A stretch of 64,000 nt of DNA from Polynucleobacter sp. JS-JIR-II-b4 (GTDB lineage Bacteria; Pseudomonadota; Gammaproteobacteria; Burkholderiales; Burkholderiaceae), in assembly GCF_018687815.1 (NCBI RefSeq), contig NZ_CP061306.1, forward strand, positions 1,860,001 through 1,924,000, given 5' to 3'. Under the pieces are notes generated by a model. That model did no database searches and had not been told where the DNA came from. It saw only the letters and a program-made list of their open reading frames with translations. The position numbers and the translations under genes are program-made. Below, one piece after another: positions 44,601-53,514 of the stretch. Every line of letters begins with the position of its first letter. The stretch's first letter is position 1.

Positions 44601-45515
44601 TTAGAAAGTTTTTGTCAAAGCTACAACTGCGTTACCGCGTCCAGCATTGCCACCGTTAGGTGTTGAGTAAACATACGTATTGCCAACCTTCTGCGCGCTT
44701 GTACCTGTGTAGTAAGCAGTGCCTGACAAGCCGCCGCCGAAGTCTTTAGTTAAACCAAGTTTCCAGTCAGCATAGCTAGCATTCCATGTTCCACCGTTAC
44801 CAGCTCCAGCGATTGCAGATGTAGTAACAATATTATTCGGTACATACTGATAACCAACGTGTGCATTAACAGTAATTCCATAGAAACCAGTGTCATAGTT
44901 TGCTGTCAAGTCAGGATAAAGAGCACCTGAAGACTGTTGCAGTCCAAACAAAGTTGTTACAGCATAAGAGACTTTTCCGAAACCAGTTACAGGCCCAAAA
45001 GTGAAGTTTTGTGCAGCGTATAACTCAGTTGTATTAGGCGTTGTACCAGAAGCTTGACGTGATGCTGGGTTAGCGGCAACCCAAGCATTAGATTGGCTTG
45101 ATGGCATTCCTGAAGTTGGGTAGTAGTACTGCAATACACCGATGTCGGTTGCAAAACCTTCGCCAATAAACTCTTTCTTAAAGCCAGCGTAGAAGTCCAT
45201 CTCAACAGGAGCAGAAACAGAATGACCGCCTTGGCCGGCACCAGGATAACTATCGCTAATCCAAGTAATAGAAGAGTTCCAGTTACCAATGTAAAAACCG
45301 CTCTCATGAGCGTAATCAAAGCCACCTTGAATTGCTGGCTTGTTATTAGTTTGTGTCAAGCCACGATAGATATAGTTGCTTGCAACAGTTACGTTAGCAG
45401 TGATTGGGCTAACTTCAGCCGCTGCTGGCTCATCAGCCGCGAATGCTACAGTTGAAAGGCCTGCCAACAAAGCTACTGCTGCTGCAGAGATTGCTGTCTT
45501 TTGCAAAGTTTTCAT
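44601..45515 (-). CDS. TorF family putative porin
   Basis: A 304-residue outer-membrane beta-barrel with a signal peptide ending near TVAFA. The N-terminal strand ANVTVASNYIYRGLTQTNN is the TorF/Gcw_chp signature. The protein ends with an aromatic residue (LTKTF), as barrel proteins do. Its place before glnK-amtB, known in other betaproteobacteria, suggests a pore used under nitrogen limitation. AAGGAG precedes the ATG. Confidence 0.9.
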   Translation of the reverse strand: MKTLQKTAISAAAVALLAGLSTVAFAADEPAAAEVSPITANVTVASNYIYRGLTQTNNKPAIQGGFDYAHESGFYIGNWNSSITWISDSYPGAGQGGHSVSAPVEMDFYAGFKKEFIGEGFATDIGVLQYYYPTSGMPSSQSNAWVAANPASRQASGTTPNTTELYAAQNFTFGPVTGFGKVSYAVTTLFGLQQSSGALYPDLTANYDTGFYGITVNAHVGYQYVPNNIVTTSAIAGAGNGGTWNASYADWKLGLTKDFGGGLSGTAYYTGTSAQKVGNTYVYSTPNGGNAGRGNAVVALTKTF

Positions 45516-45779
45516 GAACTACTCCTTACTGGTTGTAATAAAAAAATGGGTTGAATGCTTATTGCATGGGGTGATATTGAATCCCCGGGGGTTCATGGCT
45601 TTGTCACAAATCCCCCAAATAAGGCAAATGCCCATTTTTGGTGCCAAATATTGCACCGAATGAGTGAATATGGGGCATTTTTTGGGTTTTAACCCCTTTT
45701 TGGGCAGTTTTACGCATACAACTTAAAATACGAATGTGTATCTTTTCTGCAACTCTCAATAGAACTGCGAACCCTCATC
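45516..45779. other. Divergent regulatory gap TorF porin / ubiK with two palindromes
   Basis: This 264-base gap is the largest in the window. It holds an imperfect palindrome GGTGC-N8-GCACC at 45640-45657, a second one at 45578-45595 (TGAATCCCC facing GGGGGTTCA), an inverted repeat GGGTTTTAACCC, and several runs of T and A. The palindromes lie on the porin side and may be operators of the nitrogen operon or RNA hairpins in its leader. The binding protein is not identifiable. Confidence 0.5.
45701..45729 (+). promoter_or_regulatory. Promoter of ubiK
   Basis: TGGGCA at 45701-45706, a 17-base spacer and TAAAAT at 45724-45729 give a reasonable sigma-70 promoter, about 45 bases before the ubiK start. 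Confidence 0.45.
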
Positions 45780-46034
45780 ATGCAAAAACCAGGCGAAATC
45801 CTCGAACAAATCCAACGTATCGCTAACGATATGCAGAACAAAGTTGGTGATGCCATTCGCAACTCGCCAGCTCAAGAAATTGAAAAGAATGTACGCGCCA
45901 TGATGAATCAAGGATTCCAGAAAATGGATTTAGTAACGCGCGAAGAGTTTGATCTTCAAAGCAAAGTACTTGCTAAGACACGTGAAAAGCTAGAAGCGCT
46001 TGAAGCTAAAGTTGCCGCGCTAGAAAAACAATAA
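45780..46034 (+). CDS. ubiK: Ubiquinone biosynthesis accessory factor UbiK (YqiC family)
   Basis: An 84-residue helical protein: an amphipathic N-terminal region (GEILEQIQRIANDMQNKVGDA) and a C-terminal coiled coil (TREKLEALEAKVAALEKQ). In enterobacteria UbiK binds UbiJ and helps late steps of ubiquinone synthesis. The family is also annotated as accessory factor YqiC or BMFP domain. No ubi genes are adjacent. Confidence 0.88.
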   Translation: MQKPGEILEQIQRIANDMQNKVGDAIRNSPAQEIEKNVRAMMNQGFQKMDLVTREEFDLQSKVLAKTREKLEALEAKVAALEKQ

Positions 46035-46055
46035 TTAAATGATCTTCTCTTCAGA

Positions 46056-46640
46056 CTACTCTGGAGAAAAATCACTAAAGAAGTTTTCGTACTCTTCTGC
46101 GGATAAAAAAGTTTTCGCATTCTCATTTCCTGCATTGGCATGCAGGACAGAAATCTGATAAATCCAAGTATCTCCAGTTGGGCCTACTCGATTAATCCAA
46201 CGAACGCGCATGAGTTGCTGCGATTTACCGCTGGATTTCAAATCCAAAAAATAATCTTTAATCGGTAAACGCTGTCGATCTGCTGTTTTATAAAAAGCAT
46301 CCTCAACAGTGACGTCGCCACCAGATCCTTTTGCCCTATCGATTAAGTTAGCCTGTAATTGCGAAAGTAACTTATTTAGTGAGGTACTTTGATTGGCCAG
46401 CAATTGAATGGTGCTGACCGAGTAAATATCATCATCAATTTTTACCGCTTCCAGTGTCTGTAAAAGTTCTTGATCAAGATAAGGAATGCGGCGCTCTAAT
46501 TTGTCTGGTTTGCCAGGAAATAAAGCGGTATATCTTTCTTGCGGCGCTTGGACTGTACGCCAATCTAATTTAGGGCTGCATGCAATCAGAAAAATGAAAG
46601 TCGCTAGTAGGGTGGCGGCTTTAAATATCCCTCTAAACAA
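46056..46640 (-). CDS. Hypothetical lipoprotein
   Basis: A 194-residue protein I do not recognise. The signal peptide ends in a lipobox, LIAC, with Cys21 as the lipidated residue, followed by SPKLDWR. The rest looks like a small alpha/beta domain ([21 protein letters not shown] and IYQISVLHA). It overlaps the lipA stop by 8 bases and so is probably cotranscribed with lipB-lipA. The +2 residue is Ser, which fits outer-membrane sorting. Confidence 0.75.
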   Translation of the reverse strand: MFRGIFKAATLLATFIFLIACSPKLDWRTVQAPQERYTALFPGKPDKLERRIPYLDQELLQTLEAVKIDDDIYSVSTIQLLANQSTSLNKLLSQLQANLIDRAKGSGGDVTVEDAFYKTADRQRLPIKDYFLDLKSSGKSQQLMRVRWINRVGPTGDTWIYQISVLHANAGNENAKTFLSAEEYENFFSDFSPE

Positions 46641-47643
46641 CCCCAGCTCCGTGCGCCTGTTGATCGGCGTGATAGCTTGAGCGCACCATAGCGCCTACAG
46701 CCGCATGAGAGAAGCCCATTTCATACGCCTTTTCCTCAAACATCTTAAAGACGTCGGGATGAACGTAACGCGTAACAGGTAGATGATGCCCTGACGGGGC
46801 AAGATACTGACCAATAGTAAGCATGTCGATATTGTGCTCACGCATATCACGCATGACTTCCAAAATCTCTTCATCTGTTTCACCAAGACCCACCATTAAG
46901 CCGCTTTTGGTTGGGACATGAGGAAAGCGCTCTTTAAAATCCTTCAAGAGCTTTAAAGAATGCAAATAATCTGCACCCGGTCTAGCCTGTTTGTATAAAC
47001 GTGGCACTGTTTCGAGGTTGTGATTCATCACATCAGGCAAACCACTAGGCGCATGCTCAGCAAAAATATCTAACGCTTTATCTAGACGACCACGGAAATC
47101 TGGTACCAATACTTCAATACGGGTATTTGGGGAGAGTCCGCGTGATTGAGAAATACAGTCAACATAGTGCATTGCGCCACCATCACGAAGATCATCACGA
47201 TCTACGCTTGTAATCACCACATAGTTCAGTTTGAGAGCGGCAATAGTGCGCGCTAAATTAGCAGGCTCTTTTTCATCAAGAGGATCTGGTCTGCCATGGC
47301 CTACGTCACAGAACGGACAACGACGAGTGCACTTGTCACCCATGATCATGAATGTGGCAGTCCCTTTACCAAAACATTCCCCAATATTGGGGCAGCTGGC
47401 TTCTTCACAAACAGTCACTAACTCGTTCTCGCGCAAAATCTTTTTGATTTCAGAAAAGCGAGAATTATTAGAGGCCGCCTTCACCCGAATCCAGTCAGGC
47501 TTTTTCAATACCTCTGTCAAAGGAATGATTTTGATCGGAATGCGCGCAGTTTTCTCGCTTGATTTTTGTTTACGTGATGCGTCGTAATTGAGGTCTTGGC
47601 GCGCCTCGATAGGTGTCTTGTTGTCAGGCTTATTTGTGGTCAT
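46633..47643 (-). CDS. lipA: Lipoyl synthase
   Basis: Radical-SAM enzyme that inserts two sulfurs into octanoyl groups on 2-oxoacid dehydrogenases. The auxiliary cluster motif [12 protein letters not shown] and the radical-SAM motif CTRRCPFC are both present, and the RSSY motif (VRSSYHA) near the C terminus. Length 336, with an N-terminal extension of about 35 polar residues. The start overlaps the lipB stop by 4 bases. Confidence 0.97.
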   Translation of the reverse strand: MTTNKPDNKTPIEARQDLNYDASRKQKSSEKTARIPIKIIPLTEVLKKPDWIRVKAASNNSRFSEIKKILRENELVTVCEEASCPNIGECFGKGTATFMIMGDKCTRRCPFCDVGHGRPDPLDEKEPANLARTIAALKLNYVVITSVDRDDLRDGGAMHYVDCISQSRGLSPNTRIEVLVPDFRGRLDKALDIFAEHAPSGLPDVMNHNLETVPRLYKQARPGADYLHSLKLLKDFKERFPHVPTKSGLMVGLGETDEEILEVMRDMREHNIDMLTIGQYLAPSGHHLPVTRYVHPDVFKMFEEKAYEMGFSHAAVGAMVRSSYHADQQAHGAGVV

Positions 47644-48284
47644 GATGGCATCAGTTGCTTTTGTAAATGCTGCAAAAGCCTTTGGCTAATAGTGTCTATA
47701 TTGTCCTTGATCCCAAGGGTTTGCATGTCGACTGTCTTTAAACCCTCATACCCACAGGGGTGGATACGCTGAAAGGCCTCTAAATCGGTAGCAACATTCA
47801 GGGCTAGGCCATGATAGGAGCAGCTTTTGGAGACTTTGAGGCCCAAGGCAGCCACCTTGGCACCAATCCACTCTGAAGGCACCCCAGATTGCCCTGAGAC
47901 ATAAATTCCCGGAGCTCCCGGATGCCTTTCAGCCTTAATCCCAAAATCTGCCAGCGTATCTATCAGCGCTTGCTCTATACGAGAGACTAATTCTTTTACA
48001 AAGATCCCTAGGCGCTTTAGATCTAGCAAAAGATAAACCACGATTTGGCCTGGCCCGTGATACGTAATCTCTCCACCTCGATCTACTTGCACGAGTGGAA
48101 TTTGATTGCTGGGTGAATGCAAGTTACCCGCATCGCCCGCCAAACCTAAAGTGAAAACCGGAGGATGCTCTAAGACCCAAATTTCATCGGGCGTTTCACT
48201 AGTGCGCTCTTTAGTAAAGAATTTCATTGCCTCATACGTAGGGGCGTAATCTGCTAAACCCAGTTGTTTTACTAAAGCGGACAT
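47640..48284 (-). CDS. lipB: Octanoyltransferase LipB
   Basis: Transfers octanoyl from acyl carrier protein to lipoyl domains. The motif [16 protein letters not shown] and the catalytic cysteine in [15 protein letters not shown] (with the preceding lysine) are present. Length 214 is normal. It lies between the DUF493 gene and lipA, an order shared with many proteobacteria. Confidence 0.96.
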   Translation of the reverse strand: MSALVKQLGLADYAPTYEAMKFFTKERTSETPDEIWVLEHPPVFTLGLAGDAGNLHSPSNQIPLVQVDRGGEITYHGPGQIVVYLLLDLKRLGIFVKELVSRIEQALIDTLADFGIKAERHPGAPGIYVSGQSGVPSEWIGAKVAALGLKVSKSCSYHGLALNVATDLEAFQRIHPCGYEGLKTVDMQTLGIKDNIDTISQRLLQHLQKQLMPS

Positions 48285-48292
48285 GAATTCAA

Positions 48293-48559
48293 TTACAGAA
48301 CAACACTAACCAATGGATGGGTGGACAAGGTTCTGTACAACTCATCCAACTGCTCACGACTAGTCGCAGTAATTGGCAAAGTAATGCCGAGGTAATTTCC
48401 ATCCTTAGAAGGACGCTGCTCGACCTTACTCTCATCAAACGTAGGATCAAATTGTTTGGCAATATGCACTATCGCTGGAAGATATTCTGGATTTGCTTTA
48501 CCCATGACCTTGATTGGAAATAATGATGGGTACTCGATTAATGATTTTTCTTCGGCCAT
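48293..48559 (-). CDS. DUF493 (YbeD) family protein
   Basis: An 88-residue protein of the YbeD fold, starting with [16 protein letters not shown] and ending in [15 protein letters not shown], both typical. The fold resembles ACT-type regulatory domains, and the gene regularly precedes lipB, which suggests a role with lipoate synthesis that is not proven. It is 8 bases from lipB. Confidence 0.9.
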   Translation of the reverse strand: MAEEKSLIEYPSLFPIKVMGKANPEYLPAIVHIAKQFDPTFDESKVEQRPSKDGNYLGITLPITATSREQLDELYRTLSTHPLVSVVL

Positions 48560-48578
48560 ATAGTCTTTCTATTTCTAA

Positions 48579-49292
48579 TTACTTACGATGATCTGGCATA
48601 CCTAACCACGCGCCAGTAATGATGTTGCGAATGCAATGCAAGCGGCGATGGAAAAAGTGATCTGCGCCAGGCACCACTTGCACAGTCAACTCTTGCGGAC
48701 GCGCCCAATCTAAAACATCAAGCAAGGGAATGGTTTCATCCAGTTCCCCATGAATCAAAATCGTATCCGCGGGCACTGGAGCCAGAGTCCATTTGCCTGC
48801 GGCGCTACCCACCATCACTAGGCGCTCAGCTGGACGGCCCAATTCTGAAAGCCTTTGCACCAGGTGACTGCCAACAAAGCTTCCAAAAGAAAAACCGGAG
48901 ACGACTAGCGGCAGGGTATTCGCCTCTCCTGTCCAGGAATGATTCGCAGTCGATTCAAATTGACTCCAACTTGATGGTGTTCGCATCCAATCGGTTACAT
49001 GTAGCAAGTCTTCTAACTCACCAACGCCATCATCATGAACACCCTCAGTTCCACCTACACCGCGAAAGTTTGGGCGCACGCTGACGTAACCCAATTGGTT
49101 AAAAGCGCGCGCCATAGTTTGAGCCACCTTGTTATCCATCGTGCCACCCATCAAAGGATGAGGATGCGCCACAAGGGCCAAGCCACGCACAGCAAATGCA
49201 GGATCATTTTTTAATTCATCCGGCAGATCAATAGACATTTCCATTGATCCGACAATGCCTTCAATCTGAATTACTTTTGTACGGCTATTCAT
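48579..49292 (-). CDS. Alpha/beta hydrolase
   Basis: A 237-residue serine hydrolase. HPHPLMGGTMDNKV near residue 42 and the nucleophile elbow GFSFG identify the family; a catalytic Asp in GELDET and His in GADHFFH complete the triad. The family includes uncharacterised hydrolases of the COG2945 type. Substrate unknown. It lies upstream of DUF493-lipB-lipA with 19 bases between. Confidence 0.85.
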   Translation of the reverse strand: MNSRTKVIQIEGIVGSMEMSIDLPDELKNDPAFAVRGLALVAHPHPLMGGTMDNKVAQTMARAFNQLGYVSVRPNFRGVGGTEGVHDDGVGELEDLLHVTDWMRTPSSWSQFESTANHSWTGEANTLPLVVSGFSFGSFVGSHLVQRLSELGRPAERLVMVGSAAGKWTLAPVPADTILIHGELDETIPLLDVLDWARPQELTVQVVPGADHFFHRRLHCIRNIITGAWLGMPDHRK

Positions 49293-49318
49293 AAAAAACT
49301 TTCAACTCTCTGTAATGG

Positions 49319-49627
49319 CTAGGCTAATTGCAAGCGCTCTACTGGACGCCCTGCGATCAAATGAGACTGAATAATTTCTTCAACATCATCCACATCAACC
49401 ATGGTGTACCAAACACCGTCTGGGTAAACAACCATGACTGGGCCGTCAGCACAGCGGTCCAAGCATCCCGCCTTATTCACTCGAATTTTTCCTGGACCCG
49501 CAAGACCAAGGTCTTTTACTCTCTTCTTGGCATAGTCAAACAAGGCAAAAGCATTGTGTTGATCGCAACAATCTTCACCATTGGCACGCTGATTGAGGCA
49601 AAAAAATAGGTGGTGTGAAAAACTCAT
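49319..49627 (-). CDS. (2Fe-2S) ferredoxin domain protein, thioredoxin-like
   Basis: A 102-residue protein of the thioredoxin-like [2Fe-2S] ferredoxin family. Likely ligands are Cys in FFCLNQRANGEDCCDQ and the pair in NKAGCLDRCADGP, followed by MVVYPDGVWYTMVD. The start is at ATG 49627, chosen because a perfect TATAAT lies six bases upstream; the frame is open to 49672 but would run into the VanZ-like gene. Partner unknown. Confidence 0.88.
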   Translation of the reverse strand: MSFSHHLFFCLNQRANGEDCCDQHNAFALFDYAKKRVKDLGLAGPGKIRVNKAGCLDRCADGPVMVVYPDGVWYTMVDVDDVEEIIQSHLIAGRPVERLQLA

Positions 49628-49633
49628 AGAAAA

Positions 49634-49639
49634 ATTATA
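49634..49639 (-). promoter_or_regulatory. TATAAT box six bases before the 2Fe-2S ferredoxin ATG (putative leaderless -10)
   Basis: On the minus strand a perfect TATAAT is followed by TTTTCT and the ATG at 49627. No ribosome site and no good -35. The box lies within or just before the end of the upstream VanZ-like gene. Confidence 0.5.
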
Positions 49640-49643
49640 TTCA

Positions 49644-50738
49644 TCAATGTTTCGGTTTAAATTCCACGGCACTTCGAACCATCCAAATCAGTGCCAGAGG
49701 TAACCATACTACGGAAACCCACTGCATCAGTTCATTAAAGTGCAATAGACGCCCTTGATACCAGTGTCTGAGCGTCAGAATAAAGTACGGATTGTCAGGC
49801 AAAACATTGACCGCTATTGTGGTGCCGAGCAAGCAAATCAAAGCTAACCAAAACTTTGTCATTTGCTTTAGCTTTAAGGTCCATCTTAATAAAATGCTGC
49901 CTATGACCATCCCCCAGAGAGCTCCATCTGTAAGCCAGATCAAACTAAACTCGGCGCCAAATTGAAGTGCGGTAAATAAAGTCTTCACCATCACCGTTAG
50001 ACCAAGCAGTCCATTGAGAATACGCCACTGGGGGGCTTTCGCGCGTAACCCCAGAGAGAGCAGCAAGGCCACCCCAAGCCAGCACAAGGAGGTAATAACC
50101 GTTTCTTGAATGAGCTGATTAATCACCACAGTACCCCAATCAACTGAGCCAAATATGGCATGCCCCCATACTCCCGTGCCAAGCCAAGAGCTTTGTGGAT
50201 AAATTTGTGACCAAGGAAATAATAAGAACAAGGCGCAAGCCGCCCAGTTGAGGCCAAACCATTGATCAAAACGCCGACGAATTGCACTTCCAGAGAGCCA
50301 TTGCGGCCCCAAAGGAATCGCTAATAAGCCCCCTAACAATCCTCCTAATATATTGGCCCACCAATCCATCTGACTCGGTATGCGTGTAGGTAACCAAGAT
50401 TGCAAAGTTTCTACACCTAGCGCCAGGGCAGCACTCAAGCTAAGGGCAATTCCAAGGGCTACATAGTTACGCCAACGGGGGTAGGCAGCAAACATCACCA
50501 AAAATCCAAATGGAATGTAAGCCAAGATATTGACTGATACATCAAATAGCGTCATAAAACGGGGCAAAGGGGCGTCCAACCAAGCCCAAGCAGAGATCCC
50601 ATTCTGAAAATCAAAGTCAAAGGGGTTTAGGCTCACATAGATGATCAAAAGCGCGTAGCTTAAGCTCATAGCCCTCGCCAATGGCATAGCCTGTAGTGGC
50701 CATACCAGCTTGCGAGGTCGTTGCTCTTTTTGATCCAT
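49644..50738 (-). CDS. VanZ-like membrane protein
   Basis: A 364-residue membrane protein with about ten hydrophobic segments. The N-terminal part has the VanZ-like pattern: LSLNPFDFDF-type loop (VSLNPFDFDFQNG), NILAYIPFGFLVMF, and ETLQSWLPTRIPSQMDWWANILGG. VanZ family members are of unknown function outside teicoplanin resistance; no resistance role is implied here. Divergent from birA with 37 bases between. Confidence 0.8.
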   Translation of the reverse strand: MDQKEQRPRKLVWPLQAMPLARAMSLSYALLIIYVSLNPFDFDFQNGISAWAWLDAPLPRFMTLFDVSVNILAYIPFGFLVMFAAYPRWRNYVALGIALSLSAALALGVETLQSWLPTRIPSQMDWWANILGGLLGGLLAIPLGPQWLSGSAIRRRFDQWFGLNWAACALFLLFPWSQIYPQSSWLGTGVWGHAIFGSVDWGTVVINQLIQETVITSLCWLGVALLLSLGLRAKAPQWRILNGLLGLTVMVKTLFTALQFGAEFSLIWLTDGALWGMVIGSILLRWTLKLKQMTKFWLALICLLGTTIAVNVLPDNPYFILTLRHWYQGRLLHFNELMQWVSVVWLPLALIWMVRSAVEFKPKH

Positions 50739-50744
50739 CCCACA

Positions 50745-50750
50745 ATTCTA
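50745..50750 (-). promoter_or_regulatory. TAGAAT box six bases before the VanZ-like gene ATG (putative leaderless -10)
   Basis: On the minus strand TAGAAT is followed by TGTGGG and the ATG at 50738. It faces away from the birA box at 50764-50769; both are in the 37-base divergent gap. Confidence 0.45.
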
Positions 50751-50763
50751 GGGCAGACCTTTC

Positions 50764-50769
50764 TACAAT
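50764..50769 (+). promoter_or_regulatory. TACAAT box six bases before birA ATG (putative leaderless -10)
   Basis: TACAAT is followed by GGCGGA and the birA ATG at 50776. The 15 bases from box to ATG differ by one base from those at gshA (GGTGGA there). Confidence 0.5.
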
Positions 50770-50775
50770 GGCGGA

Positions 50776-51561
50776 ATGACTGCAAATTGCATACTTGAGC
50801 GCGTTACCGAGACTAGATCCACCAATGATGATCTTATGACTCGCTGGCGGGCAGGGGAACTCATTGATCCAGTGGCTCGGATTGCCCACAAACAAACTGC
50901 TGGTAAAGGTAGGGCAGGCCGAGCATGGCTAGCCAATCCCGAAGACTCTCTTTGCTTCTCTTTAGCATTTCCATTGAAAAGAACCCCTGCAGAACTGAGC
51001 GGACTGAGTCTATTGGCTGGTCTCGCAGTAATAACGGGCATTGCACAAGCATGCAACCTGAGCGAGGAAGAACTTCAACAGGCCGGTCTGCAGCTGAAAT
51101 GGCCCAATGACTTATTGCTGAACAAGAACAAGCTTGGCGGCATCCTCATTGAAGGCGGCCAAGCAAAAGCAGGTGATCCTACTTGGATGATTATTGGGGT
51201 TGGTATGAACTTGCGCAATCCAGAAGCGATTGAGGCAAATCTTAATGCTGGACTCAAAGTGGGCTCACTTGCTCAACTGACAAAATCACTTCCTGATACC
51301 GAATATCTCTGGCTCAAACTGATCGCTTCACTTGAACACAGCCTTGCCGAATTTGACCTAAATGGATTTAAGTCTTGCAAAGAACGTTGGATGAGCTGGG
51401 ATGCCTATCGAGATCAAGCGGTGTGCATTTCTGGCGCTGGAAAAGATCCCATTCATGGTATTGCAAAAGGCGTGGATGAGACAGGGGCATTACTATTGGA
51501 ACAGGAAAACAAAATCATCGCCATTCATGCTGGTGATGTTTCATTGCGGATTCAATCATGA
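50776..51561 (+). CDS. birA: Biotin-[acetyl-CoA-carboxylase] ligase
   Basis: Activates biotin and attaches it to acetyl-CoA carboxylase. The motif KGRAGRAWLANP replaces the usual GRGRxGRxW, and LKWPNDLLLNKNKLGGILIE follows. At 261 residues it has no N-terminal helix-turn-helix, so it is an enzyme only and not a biotin-operon repressor. Its stop overlaps the coaX start by 4 bases. In some betaproteobacteria the two are fused; here they are separate. Confidence 0.95.
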   Translation: MTANCILERVTETRSTNDDLMTRWRAGELIDPVARIAHKQTAGKGRAGRAWLANPEDSLCFSLAFPLKRTPAELSGLSLLAGLAVITGIAQACNLSEEELQQAGLQLKWPNDLLLNKNKLGGILIEGGQAKAGDPTWMIIGVGMNLRNPEAIEANLNAGLKVGSLAQLTKSLPDTEYLWLKLIASLEHSLAEFDLNGFKSCKERWMSWDAYRDQAVCISGAGKDPIHGIAKGVDETGALLLEQENKIIAIHAGDVSLRIQS

Positions 51562-52367
51562 GCCTTTATTTATTTTTTGATGTTGGTAATACGCGCCTGA
51601 AGTGGGCGGCTGTCGAGTCAACACAAAATCCCAGCGCTCAACAAAAAAAGTTGTGGGCATACTCAGGCTCTATTAGCAGTAAGTCTTTGCAATCAGCAGA
51701 ACATCGAGCTGAGTTGGCAGACTATATTTCTAAAACCTTACCGAAGCCCGCGGCCATTGGTTTTGCCTGCGTTGCTGGCCATGAGGCAATGACTAATCTT
51801 AAATCACTATTTCCACAATGGAGTGATTTAGATTGGAAGCAACTCAAAGGGGATAGCACTTATGCAGGGATGCGTAGCCTGTATCAAGATCCCAGCAAGC
51901 TCGGCGCAGACCGCTGGGCCGCACTAATTGGGGCGCGCGTTTTATCGAATAAAAACACCCTGCTTGTGAATGCCGGTACTGCGACTACCATCGACTTACT
52001 AGGTTCTAACGGCTTACATTACGGCGGATGGATTTTGCCTGGCCTTGGATTAATGCAAGAAAGTTTGGCAAACAATACTGCGCAGCTAGGCCTAGCTAAG
52101 CGTGGGGAGCATCATGGATTTGGATGCTCCACCAATGACGCAATTATCGGCGGTTGTGATGCAGCGCAAATTGGTGCAATTCTGTACGGAATACAGCAGG
52201 CAAAAGAATTAAATTTTCCCATTGAAAAAATTTGGCTTGATGGCGGAAATGCCAAAGTCCTAGCGCAAGAAATTACAAAAACTAATTTGCCAATCAAGCA
52301 AGCTGTGGAAGTAACTGAAGGGTTAGTACTTCGCGGTACCTGGGCGTGGTTACTACAAAACCTTTAA
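51558..52367 (+). CDS. coaX: Type III pantothenate kinase
   Basis: First step of coenzyme A synthesis. The ASKHA-fold phosphate loop FFDVGNTRLKWA opens the protein, GADRWAALIGAR and NAGTATTIDLL follow, and GGWILPGLGLM is conserved. Length 269 is normal. The 3' end overlaps by 4 bases the convergent heptose adenylyltransferase gene. Confidence 0.96.
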   Translation: MSLYLFFDVGNTRLKWAAVESTQNPSAQQKKLWAYSGSISSKSLQSAEHRAELADYISKTLPKPAAIGFACVAGHEAMTNLKSLFPQWSDLDWKQLKGDSTYAGMRSLYQDPSKLGADRWAALIGARVLSNKNTLLVNAGTATTIDLLGSNGLHYGGWILPGLGLMQESLANNTAQLGLAKRGEHHGFGCSTNDAIIGGCDAAQIGAILYGIQQAKELNFPIEKIWLDGGNAKVLAQEITKTNLPIKQAVEVTEGLVLRGTWAWLLQNL

Positions 52368-52852
52368 GAGCGAATCTTACCTAAGAGGCTTGTAGTTGAG
52401 CGCTCGTATAGGAAAGGTATCGCAACTGCTTTACCACCCCAACTTTTTACCAGATGGGTTTCAGCCAAGGTATCGATTTCGTAATCACCACCCTTGACGT
52501 AAATATCAGGACGAATTTTTTCAATCAAATTGACTGGTGTTTGTTCGGTAAACAACACAGTCATATCCACGCTTTCCAATGCAGCCAATAAAGCCTGACG
52601 ATCAGCCTCTGAATTAATAGGCCTGTCGTCGCCTTTACCCAACATCTTCACTGAGGCATCAGAATTTACACCTACTACCAAGCTGACCCCCAAGGCACGG
52701 GCCTGAGCCAAATAACTGGCATGGCCGCGGTGCAGGATATCGAAGACTCCATTAGTAAATACCAATGGCCTAGGAAGCTTTTCTAGACGAGCAGCAAGCT
52801 GTTCTGGTGAGCAGACTTTTGCTTCAAAAGAGGGGGGTGGCAAATGACTCAT
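52364..52852 (-). CDS. rfaE2: D-glycero-beta-D-manno-heptose 1-phosphate adenylyltransferase
   Basis: Makes ADP-heptose for the LPS inner core. The nucleotidyltransferase motif TNGVFDILHRGHASYL lies near residue 33, and VKGGDYEIDTLAE and FLYERSTTSLLGKIR are typical of the C-terminal half of HldE. At 162 residues it is the stand-alone enzyme, with the kinase half presumably encoded elsewhere. A TAATAT box lies six bases before the ATG. Confidence 0.95.
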   Translation of the reverse strand: MSHLPPPSFEAKVCSPEQLAARLEKLPRPLVFTNGVFDILHRGHASYLAQARALGVSLVVGVNSDASVKMLGKGDDRPINSEADRQALLAALESVDMTVLFTEQTPVNLIEKIRPDIYVKGGDYEIDTLAETHLVKSWGGKAVAIPFLYERSTTSLLGKIRS

Positions 52853-52858
52853 AACCCA

Positions 52859-52864
52859 ATATTA
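52859..52864 (-). promoter_or_regulatory. TAATAT box six bases before rfaE2 ATG (putative leaderless -10)
   Basis: On the minus strand TAATAT is followed by TGGGTT and the ATG at 52852. Four of six bases match TATAAT. Confidence 0.35.
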
Positions 52865-52944
52865 ATGGCAATCTTACGAGGCCAGCGATATTAGCCAGAA
52901 TGTCTTAGACTTGGCCTCTCACTCATGAATAAAAAAGGTGCGAT

Positions 52945-53514
52945 ATGCCCCGTTTTGTAATGAACTGCCTATTTGGGCTTTTTGCTTTCTTATCTGGATT
53001 TCAGCTTGCCATTGCTGCGCCCACTTGCAGCCCGCTGCTCTCCCATACTTTTCCTCGCTTGCAGGACGAGGCGCCGCAAAACCTTTGCCAATATCAAGGA
53101 AAAGTAATATTGGTAGTCAATACAGCCAGCTTTTGCGGCTTTACCAGCCAATATGAAGGTCTTGAGAAGATTTACGCTAAATACAAGGACCAGGGCTTTG
53201 TCATTCTGGGCTTTCCCTCTAATGACTTCGGGCAACAGGAGCCTGGGAGCAATAAGGAGATTGCCGATTTCTGCAAGAACACCTATGACGTTAAATTTCC
53301 GATGTTTGCTAAGAGCGCGGTTTCCGGCGGCAACCCAAATCCCCTATTTAAGATGTTGATAGCCAAAACTGGCACAACTCCAAAATGGAATTTTTATAAA
53401 TATTTAATCGATCGAAATGGTAATGTGGTTGATTCGTTTGGAAGCATTACCAAACCAGCTAGCAGCAGCATTACAAATGAAATTGAAAAGCTTTTAGGAG
53501 AAAAAGCTCAGTGA
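52945..53514 (+). CDS. Exported glutathione peroxidase-like protein
   Basis: Thiol peroxidase of the glutathione peroxidase family, 189 residues. The signal peptide (GLFAFLSGFQLAIA before APTC) sends it to the periplasm. The peroxidatic cysteine is in NTASFCGFTSQY, the conserved Gln in NDFGQQEPGS, and the Trp-Asn in PKWNFYKYLID, so the active tetrad is complete; there is no selenocysteine. It is the first gene of a five-gene unit; its stop overlaps the GTG start of the next gene. Confidence 0.92.
   Translation: MPRFVMNCLFGLFAFLSGFQLAIAAPTCSPLLSHTFPRLQDEAPQNLCQYQGKVILVVNTASFCGFTSQYEGLEKIYAKYKDQGFVILGFPSNDFGQQEPGSNKEIADFCKNTYDVKFPMFAKSAVSGGNPNPLFKMLIAKTGTTPKWNFYKYLIDRNGNVVDSFGSITKPASSSITNEIEKLLGEKAQ

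Noticed and set aside
45640..45657. Palindrome as an NtrC site
   Set aside because: NtrC sites have arms GCACCA...TGGTGC; here the arms face the other way (GGTGC...GCACC).
45516..45779. Sigma-54 promoter for TorF-glnK-amtB
   Set aside because: A TGGCAC occurs on the minus strand, but no GC stands ten bases after the GG as a -24/-12 promoter needs.
52853..52944. ChrR/sigma E type promoter before the lipid-modification operon
   Set aside because: I could not find a convincing pair of -35/-10 elements of that class in this short gap.
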